This document shows, in pieces, positions 32,884 to 40,967 of a DNA stretch of 64,000 nucleotides. Source of the stretch: Mycolicibacter heraklionensis (GTDB lineage Bacteria; Actinomycetota; Actinomycetes; Mycobacteriales; Mycobacteriaceae). The number at the start of each line of letters is the position of its first letter. Position 1 is the first letter of the stretch. The notes under the pieces were generated by a model that was not told the origin of the DNA, did not search any database, and saw only the letters and a list, made by a program, of their open reading frames with translations. The DNA lies in assembly GCF_019645815.1 (NCBI RefSeq), contig NZ_CP080997.1, positions 4,654,880 to 4,718,879 of the forward strand, written 5' to 3'. The position numbers and the translations under genes are program-made.

Positions 32884-34124
32884 CGGACCGCATCGACGAG
32901 ATCGACAGGATCGTCGCCGCCGACACACGACGGCTGGTCGACATCTTCAAGGACCTGCACCGCAACCCGGAGTTGGGGTTCCACGAAGTGCGCACCGCGC
33001 GGACCGCCGCGCAGGCACTGGGCAACCTCGGCTTCACGGTGACCACCGGCATCGGTCGCACCGGCGTGGTGGCGGTCCTGGCCAACGGCCCCGGCCCGGT
33101 GGTGATGTACCGGGCCGACATGGACGCGCTGGCGGTGCCGGAGGCCACCGGCCTGGACTACGCCAGCAGCAACCCGTCCCTCGGGCACATGTGTGGCCAC
33201 GACGCCCACGTGACCTGGATGTTGGGGCTGGCCAAGGTGCTCGCCGAGACCACCGAGTCCTGGTCGGGCACCGCGGTGCTCATCGGACAGCCCGCCGAGG
33301 AACTGATCACCGGCGCCCAGGCCATGGTCGACGCGGGTCTCTACGACGTCGCCCCCCGACCGGACGCCTTCCTGGCGATGCACACCGCGCCGGTACCGGT
33401 CGGCATGGTCGCCGCGGTCGGCGGCGAGCGGATGGCCGGCACCGACCAGCTCGACATCGTGTTCCACGGCGTCGGCGGTCACGGGTCGATGCCCCAGTTG
33501 GCCTGCGATCCGGTGCTCATGGCGGCGCAAGCCGTCGTGCAGTTCCAGAGCGTTGTCAGCCGCGCCGTCGCACCCAGCGAGACCGCGGTGCTGACGGTCG
33601 GCTCGGTGCAGGCCGGCAGCGCCTACAACGTCATCCCGGACCGGGCACGGCTCAAGGTCAACCTGCGGTGGTTCAACCCGCACGTGCGCGAAACGATGCT
33701 GACCCGCATTCGGGCGATCTGCGCGGGCATCGCGCGCAGCTACGGCATGCCCGAGGACCGGCTACCGGAGATCACCCTGGCCGGCGGGGCAACCCCGCTG
33801 GTCAACGACACGGCCCTCACCGAGCGGGTGGCCACCGCGCTTGGCGACCTGCTCGGCCCGGACAAGGTTGTACGCCAGTTGCCGGCGCTGACCGGCTCGG
33901 AGGACTGCCACCTGCTCAAAGGGCCGCACCGCGACGTGCCACTGGCATATCTCCTGGTCGGGGTCGCCGATCCACAGGTGTACGCCAAGTCCGCCGAACG
34001 CGGCCAATTGTTCCCCTACACACCGCACTCGCCGGACTATGTGGTCGACCTTTCCGCTATCCCGCTTGGAACCAGGATTGCAGCCCGTGCAATGCTTGAA
34101 TTGCTTACTTCCAGTCGGTTTTAG
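32880..34124 (+). CDS. M20-family amidohydrolase
   Basis: A 414-residue zinc-dependent amidohydrolase/peptidase. The segment YRADMDALAVPE holds the bridging Asp, MCGHDAHVTWMLG the first Cys/His ligands, and GQPAEELITGAQAM the catalytic and metal Glu pair; HGVGGHGSMPQLACDPV is the dimerisation domain His region and the last ligand lies near FPYTPHSPDYVVD. The family splits N-acyl amino acids (hippurate-like). ATG 32880 overlaps the phosphotransferase stop by 4 bp. Confidence 0.87.
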   Translation: MTDRIDEIDRIVAADTRRLVDIFKDLHRNPELGFHEVRTARTAAQALGNLGFTVTTGIGRTGVVAVLANGPGPVVMYRADMDALAVPEATGLDYASSNPSLGHMCGHDAHVTWMLGLAKVLAETTESWSGTAVLIGQPAEELITGAQAMVDAGLYDVAPRPDAFLAMHTAPVPVGMVAAVGGERMAGTDQLDIVFHGVGGHGSMPQLACDPVLMAAQAVVQFQSVVSRAVAPSETAVLTVGSVQAGSAYNVIPDRARLKVNLRWFNPHVRETMLTRIRAICAGIARSYGMPEDRLPEITLAGGATPLVNDTALTERVATALGDLLGPDKVVRQLPALTGSEDCHLLKGPHRDVPLAYLLVGVADPQVYAKSAERGQLFPYTPHSPDYVVDLSAIPLGTRIAARAMLELLTSSRF

Positions 34125-34194
34125 TAGGAATTAGGCTCCGCCGAGTTTCTGAAATACTTGTGCGGTCCACGAAGAAGAGCTAAGGTGTATTGCT

Positions 34195-34503
34195 GTGGAC
34201 GATCGTCACAAAGACCCAACCGTAGTGTTGCCGTACCTCGTGGGCAGGCCGCTCGGCGCGACCGAGGTCTACGAGGCATTCGGCTACCGCAAATCGGCGT
34301 ATTACAAGGCGGCCCATGAAGGCCGGCTGATCAGCGCGGACAATCTGATCCGAGTTGCCAGGTATTTCGGACTCAACCCCGTCGACCTGCAGGTACGGTT
34401 CGGATTGATCGAGCACGACGCCGTCGCCGAATACCTGGAGTCGGCGTCACGGCCGCTGCGCCTGGGTGATCTGAAGGCGGATCTCGACAAACCGCCCGTC
34501 TAA
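34195..34503 (+). CDS. Small helix-turn-helix regulator upstream of three 7-TM genes
   Basis: A 102-residue protein. Residues about 22-68 form an XRE-type helix-turn-helix (LGATEVYEAFGYRKSAYYKA, then LISADNLIRVARYFGLNPVDL), where the long second helix pair resembles phage-repressor-like and EspR-like folds. GTG 34195 lies 8 nt after TAAGGT (34181-34186), leaderless. A 29-bp gap separates it from the first membrane gene, so the four genes probably form one operon. DNA target unknown. Confidence 0.7.
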   Translation: MDDRHKDPTVVLPYLVGRPLGATEVYEAFGYRKSAYYKAAHEGRLISADNLIRVARYFGLNPVDLQVRFGLIEHDAVAEYLESASRPLRLGDLKADLDKPPV

Positions 34504-34532
34504 GAGGACCGCCAGGAAGTACCGTCGACGGT

Positions 34533-35288
34533 ATGACGTCGGCGTTAATTGGTGCCACGGTGGTGGTGGCGCTGTACACCCTGTGGGTGCGCCGGGATAC
34601 GTGGTGGTCGCGGTGGGAGATCGGCATCACCCTGGCTATCGCGCTGGAGACCCTGGGACTCGTACTAATGTCGCCGTGGGCAGCCGAAACCCTGGGCCCG
34701 TGGGTGCACCGCGCCATGCGGATGTGGAATGTCCAGCAGCTGGCCGGTCACATCTGCTTCGTGGTCGCCATCGCGGCCAACATCTACCACGTACTGGCGC
34801 GGCTGGCCGACTTCGACCAGTTCCGGCCCATGTTCCGCCTGCACGTCCGGTTGCCGGTACAGGTCGGCGTGGTGGCGATGGTGGCGGTGTTCATCGTTGC
34901 CGACGCAGGATTTCGGCCCGATGGATTCTCAACGCTCGGCGGCGGCGGCGCCTGGGCGCGCGCCTACTGGGTGCTGTTGTCGCTGCTGCTGATCTACCTG
35001 TCCGGCTACGCGACGCGGGTGCTGTCGATGCTGCGATCCGATCCGCGCGCCAAGGAGACCGTCGATCTCTACACCGCCTCGACGGCATTCGCGGTGGCGG
35101 CCATCATGGCGCTTTTGAGCAACGCCTGGACCAAATCCGATGTCAGCCCGCTGATTTGGCTGTGCGGGTGCATTTCCGTGGCCATCTTCGCCTATGGCTC
35201 AGCCCGTTCCTGGCGGGCCAAAGCTGCGTGGTTCGTCAGCAGCGAGCGTCCGGTTGCGCAGCCCAATCCCCCGCAAGCCCTGTCGTGA
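34533..35288 (+). CDS. 7-TM membrane protein, paralogue 1 of 3
   Basis: A 251-residue protein with seven hydrophobic helices at roughly 3-18, 28-48, 69-92, 107-125, 145-168, 186-204 and 213-232. Motifs shared by all three tandem paralogues: LWVRRDTW-(W/S)-(S/T)RWE after helix 1, NxQQLxGHxC and NIYHxLxRLxD in helix 3, LYLSGYxxRxxxxLRxDxRA after helix 5, and FAYGSARSWRAK at the end. The paired His residues in helix 3 are reminiscent of haem or quinone sites, but nothing proves it. Family and function not recognised. Confidence 0.75.
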   Translation: MTSALIGATVVVALYTLWVRRDTWWSRWEIGITLAIALETLGLVLMSPWAAETLGPWVHRAMRMWNVQQLAGHICFVVAIAANIYHVLARLADFDQFRPMFRLHVRLPVQVGVVAMVAVFIVADAGFRPDGFSTLGGGGAWARAYWVLLSLLLIYLSGYATRVLSMLRSDPRAKETVDLYTASTAFAVAAIMALLSNAWTKSDVSPLIWLCGCISVAIFAYGSARSWRAKAAWFVSSERPVAQPNPPQALS

Positions 35289-35297
35289 GACCGTTCG

Positions 35298-36038
35298 ATG
35301 ACGTCGGGAATCATTGTCACCACGTTGGCGGTCGTCGCCTATAGCCTCTGGGTTCGCCGCGACACCTGGTGGACGCGTTGGGAGAGCGCCGCGACCTTCG
35401 CATTGGCGTTGGAAGCCTGTGCGCTGCTGTTGATGTCACCGTGGGCCGGCGGCAAGATCGGGCCGGTGCTGCACCAGGGCCTCGGGGTGTGGAACATTCA
35501 ACAGCTGGTCGGCCACCTGTGCCTGATCGTGGCGCTCACGGCGAACATCTATCACATGCTGGTGCGCCTCGCCGACCCTTATCAAGTGCGGTTGCTCATG
35601 CGCCGCCAGCTCATGATCCCGATCTGGCTGAGCGTCGCCGTGATGGTGCCGGCCTACCTGCGCTCCGACCAGGACTATCAGCCCGATGTGTTCGCCGCCC
35701 CGCGAACTGATTCCTGGATGATGCTGTACCAACTGGTGGGCTGCGCCCTGGTGCTCTACCTCAGCGCCTACGTCAGCCGGCTGATGCTGACCCTGCGACA
35801 CGATCCGCGCGCCAAGTCCACCATTGACCTCTACTTCGTCTCGATGGCATTCGCCACCGCGGCATGCCTGATCGTGGCCGGTTCGACCTGGGCCGACGGC
35901 GACGACGCCAGCCCCGGCATCTGGCTCTGCATCTGCCTATCGGTGGGAACCTTCGCCTACGGGTCCGCGCGATCCTGGCAGGCCAAGAGCGCCTGGTTCA
36001 CCGCCAACGGCGACGAGACGGTGATCGGCGCGCAATGA
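35298..36038 (+). CDS. 7-TM membrane protein, paralogue 2 of 3
   Basis: A 246-residue homologue of the preceding gene with the same seven-helix plan and motifs (LWVRRDTWWTRWE, NIQQLVGHLCLIVALTANIY, LYLSAYVSRLMLTLRHDPRA, FAYGSARSWQAKSAWF). ATG 35298 is 9 bp after the paralogue 1 stop. Its stop overlaps the paralogue 3 start (ATGA). Function unknown. Confidence 0.75.
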   Translation: MTSGIIVTTLAVVAYSLWVRRDTWWTRWESAATFALALEACALLLMSPWAGGKIGPVLHQGLGVWNIQQLVGHLCLIVALTANIYHMLVRLADPYQVRLLMRRQLMIPIWLSVAVMVPAYLRSDQDYQPDVFAAPRTDSWMMLYQLVGCALVLYLSAYVSRLMLTLRHDPRAKSTIDLYFVSMAFATAACLIVAGSTWADGDDASPGIWLCICLSVGTFAYGSARSWQAKSAWFTANGDETVIGAQ

Positions 36039-36784
36039 CACCTGCGTTCATCGTGGCCACCGTGGCGATGGTCCTCTACTGCCTGTGGGTTCGCCGCGAC
36101 ACCTGGTCGTCGCGCTGGGAAGCCGGCGCCACCTTCGCCATCGCGATGGAGGGTTGCGCACTGCTCCTGCTGACACCGTGGGCGGGCACCGAGCTGGGCC
36201 CTACCCTGTACAGCCTGCTGGGGCGGTGGAACTCCCAGCAGGCACTCGGTTGGCTGTGCCTGCTCGCCGGGGTGATCGGAAACATCTACCACATGCTGGT
36301 GCGCCTCACCGATCCCGCGCACGTCTGGCCGATCATGCGCAAGCACCTCCTGGCGCCGGTGGGTTTGTGCGTCGCGGTGATGCTGGTGGCGTTCTTCAAC
36401 ACTGACCGGGGCTTCGAGCCGGACATGTTCGCCGTTCTGACCGGCGACCACTGGGTGACCGCTTTCGAGGTGACGGGCAGTGCGGTGTTGCTGTACCTGA
36501 CCGGCTACGTCGCGCGGCTGATGCTGTCGCTGCGGCATGATCACCGGGCCAGGACCACGCTCGTCCTCTACCTGGCCGCGATGACTTCCGCGGTGGCGGG
36601 CTGCGTGGTCGGAATCGTCTCGATCTATCTCGGCCGCGACGGTGGCCCGGCGATCTGGGCCTGCGTCTGCCTGTCGGTGTCGATCTTCGCCTACGGGCTG
36701 GCGCGATCCTGGCAGGCCAAGACCGCGTGGTTCGCGCCGAATACCCCCGCGCAGCGCAGCGATCGAAGAAGCGGTCGATCGTAG
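36035..36784 (+). CDS. 7-TM membrane protein, paralogue 3 of 3
   Basis: A 249-residue homologue of the two preceding genes (LWVRRDTWSSRWEAG, NSQQALGWLCLLAGVIGNIY, LYLTGYVARLMLSLRHDHRA, FAYGLARSWQAKTAWF). The first His of the helix 3 motif (GH) is replaced by Trp (GW) while the NIYH His is kept, so this copy may differ in ligand or cofactor. ATG 36035 overlaps the previous stop. The convergent blaI gene ends 33 bp further on. Confidence 0.75.
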   Translation: MTPAFIVATVAMVLYCLWVRRDTWSSRWEAGATFAIAMEGCALLLLTPWAGTELGPTLYSLLGRWNSQQALGWLCLLAGVIGNIYHMLVRLTDPAHVWPIMRKHLLAPVGLCVAVMLVAFFNTDRGFEPDMFAVLTGDHWVTAFEVTGSAVLLYLTGYVARLMLSLRHDHRARTTLVLYLAAMTSAVAGCVVGIVSIYLGRDGGPAIWACVCLSVSIFAYGLARSWQAKTAWFAPNTPAQRSDRRSGRS

Positions 36785-36817
36785 CCGCGGCGACGACGTC
36801 ATCGAAGACCCCCGCCG

Positions 36818-37195
36818 TCAAGCGCCGTCGAGTTCAGCCAACGCCCGCCGCAGCGCTGTGGCTTCGTCGGCGCCGACGCGTTCCACAAAGTGCACCAACG
36901 CGGCTTCGCGCCCGCAGGAGTCGGCAACCTGATCGAGCGCATACGACATCAGTTCGGCGACCAGCTCGGCACGGCCCCGCGTCGGCACGTAGCGGTGGGC
37001 GCGATTGTCACGCCGCTGGACAACCAGGTTCTTCTTCGCAAGCCGTTGCAGCACAGTCATGATCGTGGTGTAGGCGAGGTTTCGCTTCACCGCCACCGAA
37101 GCGTGAACTTCGCGGACGGTCAACGCCCCCGACGCCGACCACAGGCACTCCATGACCGTGCGTTCGAGATCACCCAACCCAATTCGCGCAGCCAC
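36818..37195 (-). CDS. BlaI/MecI/CopY-type winged-helix repressor
   Basis: A 125-residue repressor: N-terminal winged helix (LGDLERTVMECLWSASGALT, VREVHASVAVKRNLAYTTIM, TVLQRLAKKNLVVQRRDN, RAHRYVPT), then a helical dimer domain. BlaI proteins are normally inactivated by a BlaR1/M56 protease, but no such gene adjoins. GTG 37195 follows GGGAGGTTAAGGG. Its upstream region holds an IdeR-type iron box over a plausible -10 (TACCAT on the minus strand), so iron status may control this regulator. Possible targets include the convergent 7-TM operon. Confidence 0.82.
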   Translation of the reverse strand: MAARIGLGDLERTVMECLWSASGALTVREVHASVAVKRNLAYTTIMTVLQRLAKKNLVVQRRDNRAHRYVPTRGRAELVAELMSYALDQVADSCGREAALVHFVERVGADEATALRRALAELDGA

Positions 37196-37271
37196 AACCC
37201 TTAACCTCCCGCGGCGATCCGCAGCCGTCTTCGCCAGTCACGAGCGGAACACGAAGGCATCCGACACACTG

Positions 37272-37290
37272 TATGGTAAGGCTAACCTAA
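37272..37290 (-). promoter_or_regulatory. IdeR (iron) box upstream of the blaI-type gene
   Basis: TATGGTAAGGCTAACCTAA matches the 19-bp mycobacterial iron-box consensus TTAGGTTAGGCTAACCTAA at 16 of 19 positions, with the inner AGGCTAACCTAA perfect. It covers a -10-like TACCAT on the minus strand about 80 bp upstream of GTG 37195, the position expected for iron-dependent repression. The match is direct; binding is inferred. Confidence 0.7.
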
Positions 37291-37361
37291 TTAGGGGAAG
37301 TTTGGGGTCTGGAGAGCCGGCATACCCCGCCGCCACAACTACCGGCCCACCAAACAGAAAA

Positions 37362-37381
37362 GCCCCGGCGAAAGCCGGGGC
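37362..37381 (-). terminator. Intrinsic terminator after tRNA-Arg
   Basis: On the minus strand GCCCCGGC-TTTC-GCCGGGGC followed by TTTTC: an 8-bp GC-rich stem, tetraloop and short U tract, 24 nt downstream of the tRNA-Arg 3' end. Confidence 0.85.
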
Positions 37382-37404
37382 GATCCGTAACCGATGAAAA
37401 AATG

Positions 37405-37477
37405 TGCGCCCGAAGGGATTCGAACCCCCAACCTTCTGATCCGTAGTCAGATGCTCTATCCGTTGAGCTACGGGCGC
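37405..37477 (-). tRNA. tRNA-Arg (anticodon ACG)
   Basis: Minus-strand acceptor stem GCGCCCG / CGGGCGC with discriminator A and no encoded CCA; D arm TAGCTCAACGGATAGAGCA; anticodon loop CTACGGA (ACG at forward 37442-37444); T arm GGGGGTTCGAATCCCTT. 73 nt. A34 of this tRNA is the substrate of TadA, whose gene is at 23181. Confidence 0.96.
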
Positions 37478-37511
37478 CGGTCTTCAGTTGTCGGTCGAGC
37501 AAGCTCGGCCG

Positions 37512-37603
37512 TGGCGGAGGCGAGAGGATTTGAACCTCCGGTCCCCCGTAAAGAGGACAACTCATTAGCAGTGAGTCCCATTCGGCCGCTCTGGCACGCC
37601 TCC
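37512..37603 (-). tRNA. tRNA-Ser (anticodon GCT)
   Basis: Minus-strand acceptor stem GGAGGCG / CGCCTCC, discriminator G and encoded CCA; anticodon loop with GCT (ACTGCTAA); long variable arm (TGTCCTCTTTACGGGGGAC); T arm GGTTCAAATCC. 92 nt including CCA. It lies 34 bp upstream of tRNA-Arg in the same direction. Confidence 0.95.
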
Positions 37604-37690
37604 TCGAACTTGTTGAGGGTACCGGATCACTCCCGCAGTTCTGAAACCGCGGGCAAGTAGACCGGAAACCCTCCACATATGCTGTGGTCC

Positions 37691-38737
37691 GTGACCGCCA
37701 GACTGCGCCCGGAGATCGCCGCGCTGCCGGCCTACGTCGAGGGTAAGACGGTCCCCGGATCGATCAAGCTGGCCAGCAACGAGACGGTGTTCCCCCCGTT
37801 GCCCAGCGTGGCCAAGGCCGTCGAAGCCGCCCTGGCCACCACCAACCGCTACCCCGACAACGGCTACGCCGCACTGCGCGCCCGGTTGGCCGAGCATGTC
37901 GGCTTCGGCCCGGAGCACGTGGCGGCGGGTTGCGGATCGGTGAGCCTGTGTCAGCAGCTCATCCAGATCAGTACCGGCGCCGGCGACGAGGTGGTGTTCG
38001 GCTGGCGCAGCTTCGAGATCTACCCGCTGCAGGTACGCACCGCCGGCGCCGTGCCGGTGCAGGTGCCGCTGCGCGAGCACACCTACGACCTGGATGCGAT
38101 GCTGGCGGCCATCACCGACCGCACCCGGCTGATCTTCGTCTGCAACCCGAACAACCCGACCTCCACCGTCGTCGACCCCGAGGCGCTGGAGCGGTTCGTC
38201 GCCGCGGTGCCACCGCACATCCTGATCGCCATCGACGAGGCCTATGTGGAGTACATCCGCGACGGCCTGCTCCCCGACAGCCTGGGGTTGGCCCGACGCC
38301 ACGCCAATGTGGTTGTGCTGCGCACGTTTTCGAAGGCCTACGGGTTGGCCGGTCTGCGACTGGGTTATGCGGTCGGCGATCCGGAGATCATCACCGCGCT
38401 GGGAAAGGTCTACGTGCCGTTCACGGTGTCCAGCGTGGCGCAGGTCGCCGGGATCGCCTCGCTGGACGCCGCAGAGGAGCTGATGGCCCGCACCGACGCG
38501 GTGGTCGCCGAGCGGGCCCGGGTCTCGGCTGGGCTGCGTGAAGCCGGGTTCGAGCTGCCGGATTCGCAATCCAACTTCGTGTGGCTGCCGTTGGCCGAGC
38601 GCACCACCGACTTCGTCGCCGCGGCCGCCGCAGCCCGCATCGTGGTCCGCCCCTACGGGCAAGACGGAGTCCGAGTGACCATCGGCGCGCCGGAGGAGAA
38701 CGACGCGCTGTTACGGTTCGCTGAGAAGTACCGCTGA
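37691..38737 (+). CDS. hisC2: Histidinol-phosphate/aromatic aminotransferase HisC2 (Pat)
   Basis: A 348-residue PLP-dependent class I/II aminotransferase, close to Rv3772 (353 residues). The PLP lysine is K215 in TFSKAYGLAGLRLGY; CNPNNPTS and IDEAYVEYI supply PLP contacts, and the final IVVRPYG...GVRVTIG segment holds the carboxylate-binding Arg. It transaminates phenylpyruvate and 4-hydroxyphenylpyruvate, the step after TyrA encoded at 24224. GTG 37691 lies 8 nt after TATGCT (leaderless) and gives the known start MTARLRPE; ATG 37679 is rejected. Confidence 0.9.
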   Translation: MTARLRPEIAALPAYVEGKTVPGSIKLASNETVFPPLPSVAKAVEAALATTNRYPDNGYAALRARLAEHVGFGPEHVAAGCGSVSLCQQLIQISTGAGDEVVFGWRSFEIYPLQVRTAGAVPVQVPLREHTYDLDAMLAAITDRTRLIFVCNPNNPTSTVVDPEALERFVAAVPPHILIAIDEAYVEYIRDGLLPDSLGLARRHANVVVLRTFSKAYGLAGLRLGYAVGDPEIITALGKVYVPFTVSSVAQVAGIASLDAAEELMARTDAVVAERARVSAGLREAGFELPDSQSNFVWLPLAERTTDFVAAAAAARIVVRPYGQDGVRVTIGAPEENDALLRFAEKYR

Positions 38738-38749
38738 GGAGGAACTGAA

Positions 38750-39163
38750 ATGCACGCGACCGCGACTGCCACCGTCGCCGCATCCGCGGCTCAGGTGTGG
38801 ACGGTGCTCACCGACTACGAGGGCATGTCCGGCTGGGCCCCCGGATTGAAGATCACCGTGATCCGGCCGGGAACGCCTGCGCCCAACGGCGTCGGAGCTC
38901 AGCGTCGTATCCAGGCGGTGCCGGGGATGGCGCCGCTGGTGGAAGAGATCATCGCGTTCGAGCCGGATCAGCGGCTGAGCTACCGGGGCGTCTCGGGCAT
39001 CCCCTTCCGCAACTACATCGGCGACGTGGCGCTGCGATCGACCGGATCCGGCACGGAGATCAGCTACACCGTCAGCGCCGACAACCGCCTGCCCGGGGTC
39101 GCCGCGGTGTTGGCGCACGGACTGCTGTTCGGCCTCAAGCGGGCCGTGAACAAGGCCGCCTGA
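38750..39163 (+). CDS. SRPBCC (START-like) polyketide cyclase/dehydrase-type protein
   Basis: A 137-residue lipid-binding helix-grip fold: VAASAAQVWTVLTDYEGMSGW, then a run of strands (GAQRRIQAV, EEIIAFEPDQRLSYRG, GSGTEISYTVSA) and the long C-terminal helix (LAHGLLFGLKRAVNKA). Ligand unknown. GAGGAACTG precedes ATG 38750, 12 bp after hisC2, so it is probably in the hisC2 operon. Confidence 0.78.
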   Translation: MHATATATVAASAAQVWTVLTDYEGMSGWAPGLKITVIRPGTPAPNGVGAQRRIQAVPGMAPLVEEIIAFEPDQRLSYRGVSGIPFRNYIGDVALRSTGSGTEISYTVSADNRLPGVAAVLAHGLLFGLKRAVNKAA

Positions 39164-39167
39164 AACG

Positions 39168-39647
39168 ATGCCCACGATGAATGACGAGCAGGCCCGCGCC
39201 ACGTTCAACGCGCTCAAGGAGCGCACCGACCAGATCCCCGACGCCGAGATCGACGAGTTCTGGGCGACGCTGCCGCCGGCCACCGTCGAGCAGATGATCG
39301 GCGAGTGGCGCGGCGGCGAGTTCGTCACCGGTCACAAGATGAACGGCCTGTTGGAGAAGGCCCGCTGGTTCGGCAAGACGTTCAACTCGGTCACCGACGT
39401 GCAGCCGCTGGTGTGCCTGGACGAAGACGGCAACAAGTTCTCCAACATCAAGCTCGGCAAGGGCGAGGCGAGCCTGTGGGCCGAGGAGTTCCGCGGCGAG
39501 GTGGTGGCGACCATGGTCTACGACGGCCAGCCCACCCACGATCACTTCAAGCGGGTCGATGACAACACTGTGCTGGGCATCATGAACGGCAAGGACGCAG
39601 TGCTGGACAACGGTCGCTACTTCTACTTCTACCTGGAACGGGTGTAG
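39168..39647 (+). CDS. DUF4334/GXWXG-motif protein
   Basis: A 159-residue soluble protein. The N-terminal GxWxG-like motif appears as GEWRGGEF followed by TGHKMNG, and the C-terminal DUF4334 part as DHFKRVDDNTVLGIMNGK ending YFYFYLERV. The family is of unknown function, predicted beta-rich ligand binding. ATG 39168 is 4 bp after the SRPBCC stop (ATG 39177 possible), so three genes from hisC2 on are likely cotranscribed. Confidence 0.8.
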   Translation: MPTMNDEQARATFNALKERTDQIPDAEIDEFWATLPPATVEQMIGEWRGGEFVTGHKMNGLLEKARWFGKTFNSVTDVQPLVCLDEDGNKFSNIKLGKGEASLWAEEFRGEVVATMVYDGQPTHDHFKRVDDNTVLGIMNGKDAVLDNGRYFYFYLERV

Positions 39648-39678
39648 CCCGTACCCGGAAACCCGTTCGTATGGGCTA

Positions 39679-39699
39679 TTGCCCGCCTTTGCGCGACAA
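39679..39699. repeat. Short dispersed intergenic repeat, copy 2
   Basis: TTGCCCGCCTTTGCGCGACAA, differing at one base from 13714-13734. It lies 32 bp after the DUF4334 gene in a 280-bp gap that otherwise holds only the hairpin at 39791. Confidence 0.55.
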
Positions 39700-39790
39700 A
39701 TAGCTCAGGGACTGCCACGCTCCGAAAGTTGTCGCTCAGAGCGGAGCTAGGGGCTGCGCCCCGTCGTGGGGGATGGAAAAATAGGCGCCC

Positions 39791-39842
39791 AGTGTGAATT
39801 TGACGACGTGACACGGGCGTGTCGCGTCGTCAAATTCCCACT
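39791..39842. terminator. Long hairpin between convergent DUF4334 and terC genes
   Basis: Arms AGTG/CACT, then GAATTTGACGACG / CGTCGTCAAATTC (13 bp perfect), one mismatch, and GACAC/GTGTC around a GGGC loop: about 22 paired bases in 52 nt. It lies between convergent genes and could end transcription both ways; AT-rich for this genome. Confidence 0.6.
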
Positions 39843-39927
39843 CGCGGCCAGCGCACCTGTGCCGGGCCTCCGGCAATTTCCGAGTGAGGCGGACAACGGC
39901 CTTATTCCCCTCTCGGCCGGATCTGAC

Positions 39928-40911
39928 TCAGCGCCGGAGCACCAGCTCCGGATCGCGCTCGCGCTCGCTTTGGGTTACGTGCCGGCGGTGCCGCAGTGAG
40001 GCGATGACGGTGCCCGTGAGCACGCCGACGATCACCAGCAACGACGGGCCGGTGCCGATCTCGATGCCGCCGACGCCCCCTTCGTGCATCGCGTGCATGA
40101 TCAGCTTCACGCCGATGAAGCCCAGAATCACCGCCAGTCCGTAGGACAGGTACACTAGCCGGTCGAGCAGGCCGTCGATCAGGAAGTAGAGCTGCCGCAG
40201 GCCCAATAGGGAGAAGGCCGTCGCGGTGAACACGAGATAGCTGTTCTGGGTCAGGCCGAAGATCGCCGGGATCGAGTCGAGTGCGAAGAGCACATCGGTG
40301 CCGGCGATCGCCAGCATCACCAACACCATCGGGGTGATCGCCCAGCGCCCCTCAATGCGGGTGAACAGCCGGTCGCCGTCATAACGCTCGCTGGTGGGCA
40401 CCACCTTCTTCACCAACCCGACGATGACATCGGGAGCTCGGTGGGCCTCCTCTGCGCCGCCCGACCTGAGCATGTTGCCCGCCGCCAGCAGCAGGAGCAG
40501 GCCAAAAAAGTAGAAAACCCAGGCGAAACGGTTGATCAGCGCGGCACCGAGCAAGATGAAGCCGGTCCGCGCGGCCAGCGCCATGACGATCCCGAACAGC
40601 AGCACCTTCTGCTGGTCCGCCCGCGGCACCCGAAAGCTGGCCATGATGACCAGGAACACGAACAGGTTGTCGACGGAGAGCGCCTTCTCGGTGAGGTAAC
40701 CGGCGAAGTACTGCGAGCCCGCGTCGGCTCCACCGAAGGCCAATACGCCGCACCCGAAGAGCACGGCGACACCGATATAGCCCGCGGACCAGATCGCGGA
40801 TTCCTTCAACGTCGGAACGTGCGCCTTGCGGACATGCACGAAGAAGTCGAACGCCAGGAGCCCCACCAGGCCGACGATCGTGCACGCCCACACCCAACCG
40901 GCAATGTCCAT
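39928..40911 (-). CDS. TerC-family integral membrane protein
   Basis: A 327-residue protein with about nine helices. Conserved acidic membrane motifs typical of TerC/Alx are present: ALSVDNLFVFLVIMASF and AIAGTDVLFALDSIPAIFG. The family exports Mn(II) or acts in metal stress and protein secretion in other bacteria. A charged loop lies around residues 155-195 (SERYDGDRLFTRIEGRWA). The 56-bp upstream space is too short for a yybP-ykoY riboswitch. It is divided from the next minus-strand gene by that gap. Confidence 0.88.
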   Translation of the reverse strand: MDIAGWVWACTIVGLVGLLAFDFFVHVRKAHVPTLKESAIWSAGYIGVAVLFGCGVLAFGGADAGSQYFAGYLTEKALSVDNLFVFLVIMASFRVPRADQQKVLLFGIVMALAARTGFILLGAALINRFAWVFYFFGLLLLLAAGNMLRSGGAEEAHRAPDVIVGLVKKVVPTSERYDGDRLFTRIEGRWAITPMVLVMLAIAGTDVLFALDSIPAIFGLTQNSYLVFTATAFSLLGLRQLYFLIDGLLDRLVYLSYGLAVILGFIGVKLIMHAMHEGGVGGIEIGTGPSLLVIVGVLTGTVIASLRHRRHVTQSERERDPELVLRR

Positions 40912-40967
40912 GTCCCACCCACGTTAGGCAGCTTGGGCGACGCTGGATTGGCCAGCAGGTTGCGAGG

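Noticed and set aside
23061-37603. Prophage or integrative element at the tRNA-Ser/tRNA-Arg genes
   Set aside because: No integrase, excisionase or duplicated tRNA end was seen around 23.1 or 37.5 kb; flanking genes follow the conserved mycobacterial order.
40912-40967. yybP-ykoY type manganese riboswitch before terC
   Set aside because: Only 56 bp lie between the divergent or neighbouring coding regions, too short, and no riboswitch-like stems are visible.
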